Assembly: GCA_024690695.1 (NCBI GenBank) | Contig: JAILOS010000010.1 | Location: 1-16,277 of the forward strand | DNA length: 16,277 nucleotides | Direction: 5' to 3' | Origin: Oscillospiraceae bacterium | Lineage (GTDB): Bacteria; Bacillota_A; Clostridia; Oscillospirales; Oscillospiraceae | Shown here: in pieces, positions 14,211 through 16,277 of the stretch | Position numbering within the stretch: the stretch's first letter is position 1 | Layout of the letters: each line of letters starts with the position of its first letter | Made by a program: the position numbers and the translations under genes | Notes under the pieces: generated by a model | The model's input: the letters and a program-made list of their open reading frames with translations, nothing else | Databases searched by the model: none | Told to the model about the DNA's origin: nothing

Positions 14211-15338
14211 ATGCTGTATACCAACGCATGGGTTTTTCTGCCCGACCGCGGCTTTGTCGCCGGCGGTATCCGCGTGGAGAACGGGCGCTTCGCGGAGATC
14301 CTTCCGCCGGAGCGGAGAGAGCCGGGCGCCGTGGACTGCGGCGGGGCGAAGCTGATCCCCGGCCTGGTGGATATCCATACCCACGGCAATTCCGGAGCGG
14401 ACTTTTCGGACGGCGACGCGGAGGGACTGCGCAGGATGGCGGCCTGGTCCGCGGCCAACGGCGTGACGAGCTTTTGCCCGACCTCGATGACGCTGCCCTA
14501 CGAGACCCTGGCGACGGCCTTTGAGACGGCGGCGCGTCTGCACGCGGAGCGGCCGAAGGGCTGTGCCCGCGTCGTCGGCATCCACATGGAAGGCCCCTTC
14601 TTCTCGGAGAAGAAAAAGGGCGCCCAGAACGCCGCCTATCTGCGCAAGCCGGATTTCGAGGCCTTCCGCGCCTTGTACGAGGGCTGCGGCGGCCTGGTCC
14701 GGATCGCGGACGTCGCACCGGAGCTGGAAGGGGCGGCCGCCTTCACAGAGCGGGCCAAAGCGCTCTGCACCGTGTCCGTCGCGCATACAGACGCCGACTA
14801 TGAGCAGGCGCGCGCGGTCTACGAGGCCGGGGCGCGGCATCTGACCCACCTGTACAACGCCATGCCGCCGATCCATCACCGCAAGCCCGGGGTGATCGGC
14901 GCGGCTTCCGAGCGCGGGGACGTCAGCGCGGAGCTGATCTGCGACGGCCTGCACGTGCACCCCAGCGCCGTGCGCATGGCCTTCAGGCTGTTTCCCGGGA
15001 GGATCTGCCTGATCTCCGATTCGCTGCGCTGCTGCGGTATGCCGGACGGCGAGTACGAGCTGGGCGGGCAGCAGGTCTTTTTGAACGGCGGCGTCGCAAG
15101 GCTGGCGGACGGCACGATCGCCGGCGCGGCCTCGAACCTGTTTCAGGACCTGCGGAACGCGCTGGCTTTCGGGATCGACGAAAACGAGGCGATCCGGGCC
15201 GCGACGTACAATCCCGCCCGGGCGATCGGTCTGGAAAACGAGATCGGCGCCATTGCGCCCGGCCTGCGGGCCGATTTCCTGATCTGCGACCGGGAGCTGC
15301 GGCTCCGGGAAGTCTATATCGGAGGAGAGAAGCTATGA
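14211..15338 (+). CDS. nagA: N-acetylglucosamine-6-phosphate deacetylase
   Basis: A 375-residue amidohydrolase that converts GlcNAc-6-P to GlcN-6-P and acetate. Motifs: PGLVDIHTHGNSGADFSD (50-67) with H56 and H58; IHMEGPFFSEKKKGAQN (124-140) with metal ligand E127; VAHTDADYEQA (190-200) with H192; ARHLTHLYNAMPP (208-220) with H213; ICDGLHVHP (243-251) with H248 and H250; and ISDSLRCCGMPDG (268-280) with catalytic D270. It is full length. Its ATG comes 6 bases after the nanA stop with a poor Shine-Dalgarno (GAGAAG), pointing to coupling. The stop overlaps the nagB start (ATGA, 15335-15338), consistent with consecutive pathway steps. Confidence 0.95.
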   Translation: MLYTNAWVFLPDRGFVAGGIRVENGRFAEILPPERREPGAVDCGGAKLIPGLVDIHTHGNSGADFSDGDAEGLRRMAAWSAANGVTSFCPTSMTLPYETLATAFETAARLHAERPKGCARVVGIHMEGPFFSEKKKGAQNAAYLRKPDFEAFRALYEGCGGLVRIADVAPELEGAAAFTERAKALCTVSVAHTDADYEQARAVYEAGARHLTHLYNAMPPIHHRKPGVIGAASERGDVSAELICDGLHVHPSAVRMAFRLFPGRICLISDSLRCCGMPDGEYELGGQQVFLNGGVARLADGTIAGAASNLFQDLRNALAFGIDENEAIRAATYNPARAIGLENEIGAIAPGLRADFLICDRELRLREVYIGGEKL

Positions 15339-16066
15339 GAATCATTCGCGCCAGAGACTATGAGGATATGAGCCGGCTGGCGGCCAACATCATCGCCGCC
15401 CAGGTGCTCCTGAAGCCGACGTCCGTGCTGGGTCTGGCCACGGGCTCCAGCCCGGTCGGGACCTACCGGGAGCTCATCGGGCGCTATCGCAGCGGCGAGC
15501 TTGATTTTTCACAGGTACGCACCGTGAATCTGGACGAGTACGTCGGGCTGGGTCCCGATAACGACCAGAGCTACGCCTGGTTTATGCGCCGCAATTTCTT
15601 CGACGGCGTCAATATCCCCCTGGCCGAAACCAACATTCCCAACGGACTCAATCCCGACGGTGCGGCGGAATGCGCCCGGTACGACGCGGTGATCCGCGCG
15701 CTGGGCGGTGTTGACCTGCAGCTCCTGGGCCTCGGACCGAACGGGCACATCGGCTTTAACGAGCCGGAAGCCTTTTTCCCGAAGGGGACCCACCGCGTCG
15801 CCCTGACCGACGCGACGATCCAGGCCAACAAACGCTTCTTCGAGAAAGAGGAAGACGTGCCGCGCTTCGCCTATACGATGGGCGTCCGCGACATCATGCA
15901 GGCCGGACGCGTGCTGATGGTCGTCTCCGGCGCGGGAAAGGCGGGGATCGTGAAGGAAGCCTTCTGCGGCCCGGTCACGCCGTCGGTGCCGGCCTCGATC
16001 CTGCAGCTCCACAGAGATTTCACCCTCGTTGCGGACGAAGCGGCGCTGGGCGAGATGGAAGCCTGA
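15335..16066 (+). CDS. nagB: Glucosamine-6-phosphate deaminase
   Basis: A 243-residue aldose-ketose isomerase/deaminase giving fructose-6-phosphate and ammonia from GlcN-6-P. It has the phosphate loop GLATGSSPVGTY (33-44), NLDEYVGL (65-72) with D67, and the catalytic segment LGLGPNGHIGFNEPEAFF (131-148) with H138 and E143; N136 stands where E. coli has Asp141, as in other Firmicute NagB proteins. THRVALTDATIQANKRFF and the C-terminal SILQLH follow. It is the short Firmicute form, lacking the C-terminal extension of the allosteric E. coli enzyme. GGAGGAGA lies 6 bases before the ATG, inside nagA. It is the last complete gene; no convincing terminator follows it in the next 60 bases. Confidence 0.96.
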   Translation: MRIIRARDYEDMSRLAANIIAAQVLLKPTSVLGLATGSSPVGTYRELIGRYRSGELDFSQVRTVNLDEYVGLGPDNDQSYAWFMRRNFFDGVNIPLAETNIPNGLNPDGAAECARYDAVIRALGGVDLQLLGLGPNGHIGFNEPEAFFPKGTHRVALTDATIQANKRFFEKEEDVPRFAYTMGVRDIMQAGRVLMVVSGAGKAGIVKEAFCGPVTPSVPASILQLHRDFTLVADEAALGEMEA

Positions 16067-16121
16067 ACGTTTTTAATCAATTCCATGCCGCCGTCTACTC
16101 CACCTTCTTAGGCGGGCGGAC

Positions 16122-16254
16122 ATGAAAAAAGGAGGAAAAAAGCCCCGCGTGCTCGCGGTGCGGCAGTGTGGAGACCTGCCGTAAGGCGGCGCGGCCCGAA
16201 GCGGCCGGCCGCGAGGGCGTCGTCCGCGGAGGCGGAACGCCCGGAGCAAGAGAA
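16122..16254 (+). promoter_or_regulatory. Highly structured GC-rich leader upstream of the right-edge gene
   Basis: Four local stems follow each other. CCGCG-TGCT-CGCGG is at 16145-16158 and CGGCAG/CTGCCG at 16161-16166 with 16176-16181. GCGGCC/GGCCGC pairs 16191-16196 with 16207-16212. The last hairpin has 11 bp: GGGCGT then TCCGC (16215-16220, 16223-16227) with GCGGA then ACGCCC (16232-16242) around loop GGAG. The last stem ends right against the Shine-Dalgarno GGAG (16243-16246). A competing GCC-GTAA-GGC tetraloop hairpin (16178-16187) is exclusive with the second stem. An in-frame 20-codon reading frame beginning ATGAAAAAAGGAGG (16122) is probably incidental. It looks like a cis-regulatory RNA but matches no class I can name. 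Confidence 0.5.
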
Positions 16255-16277
16255 ATGGCGACTGTTCAACTGAAAAA
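16255..16277 (+). CDS. Probable start of a sugar ABC transporter ATPase gene (MsmX/UgpC-like), cut by window edge
   Basis: Only seven complete codons are visible (MATVQLK). The ATG has GGAG 8 bases upstream. The sequence has the shape of the N-termini of MalK/UgpC/MsmX-type ATPases (M-A-x-V-x-L-K). Its position downstream of a CUT1 operon that lacks an ATPase agrees with this. The evidence is short, so the call is tentative; another gene could start this way. Confidence 0.45.

Noticed and set aside
13305..14960. Antisense open frame of about 550 codons over nanA and nagA
   Set aside because: The opposite strand encodes two enzymes with full catalytic motifs; the antisense product has no recognisable domain.
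16088..16120. Possible terminator after nagB (CCGCC/GGCGG)
   Set aside because: Only a 5-bp stem with an 18-base loop and no T-tract.
16122..16184. 20-codon leader peptide ATGAAAAAAGGAGG...TAA
   Set aside because: No Shine-Dalgarno precedes its ATG, and the peptide has no run of regulatory codons; it is more likely incidental sequence in the structured leader.

Overview
The window looks like a stretch of chromosome from a GC-rich, spore-lineage Firmicute, most likely a gut Oscillospiraceae/Ruminococcaceae-type Clostridium. The grounds are strong AGGAGG ribosome binding sites, a YlmC/YmxH PRC-barrel gene beside rpsB-tsf, a YesL-type membrane protein, and a CUT1 sugar transporter with no ATPase gene next to it. 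No rRNA, tRNA, CRISPR array or transposase gene was seen.

Left part (1-4140) is housekeeping. It holds the 3' end of a CPBP membrane protease gene, a bidirectional terminator, glyA on the minus strand, and then on the plus strand a YlmC/YmxH gene and rpsB-tsf. rpsB-tsf has a near-consensus promoter, a foldable leader, an intergenic hairpin and a strong terminator.

The rest (4214-16277) is one amino-sugar locus whose content fits sialic acid (N-acetylneuraminate, Neu5Ac) use. A minus-strand operon (6899 to 4214) encodes a ROK-like sugar kinase, a cytoplasmic SGNH esterase and a YesL/DUF624 membrane protein. It diverges from an N-acylglucosamine 2-epimerase (AGE) gene and an RpiR-type regulator gene. 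After a 389-base palindrome-rich intergenic region comes a long plus-strand operon: lipoprotein sugar-binding protein, two permeases, a YhcH/NanQ anomerase, a Neu5Ac lyase (NanA), NagA and NagB. At the right edge, after a very structured GC-rich leader, a gene starts MATVQLK, which resembles the N-terminus of MsmX/UgpC-type ATPases and could energise the transporter.

Inferred pathway: Neu5Ac enters by the ABC transporter. NanQ equilibrates its anomers and NanA splits it to ManNAc plus pyruvate. AGE converts ManNAc to GlcNAc, the ROK-like kinase phosphorylates GlcNAc, NagA deacetylates it, and NagB gives fructose-6-phosphate. This is the AGE/GlcNAc-kinase route, as in Bacteroides fragilis, rather than the NanK/NanE route of E. 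coli; no ManNAc-6-P epimerase gene lies in the window. The RpiR protein may control both plus-strand promoters, because related TGAAA...TTTCA/TTCA palindromes sit at each -35 region. The most unusual items are the shared operator, the structured leader before the ATPase gene, the extended kinase lacking the ROK zinc motif, the palindrome cluster, and a cysteine-rich EF-Ts.
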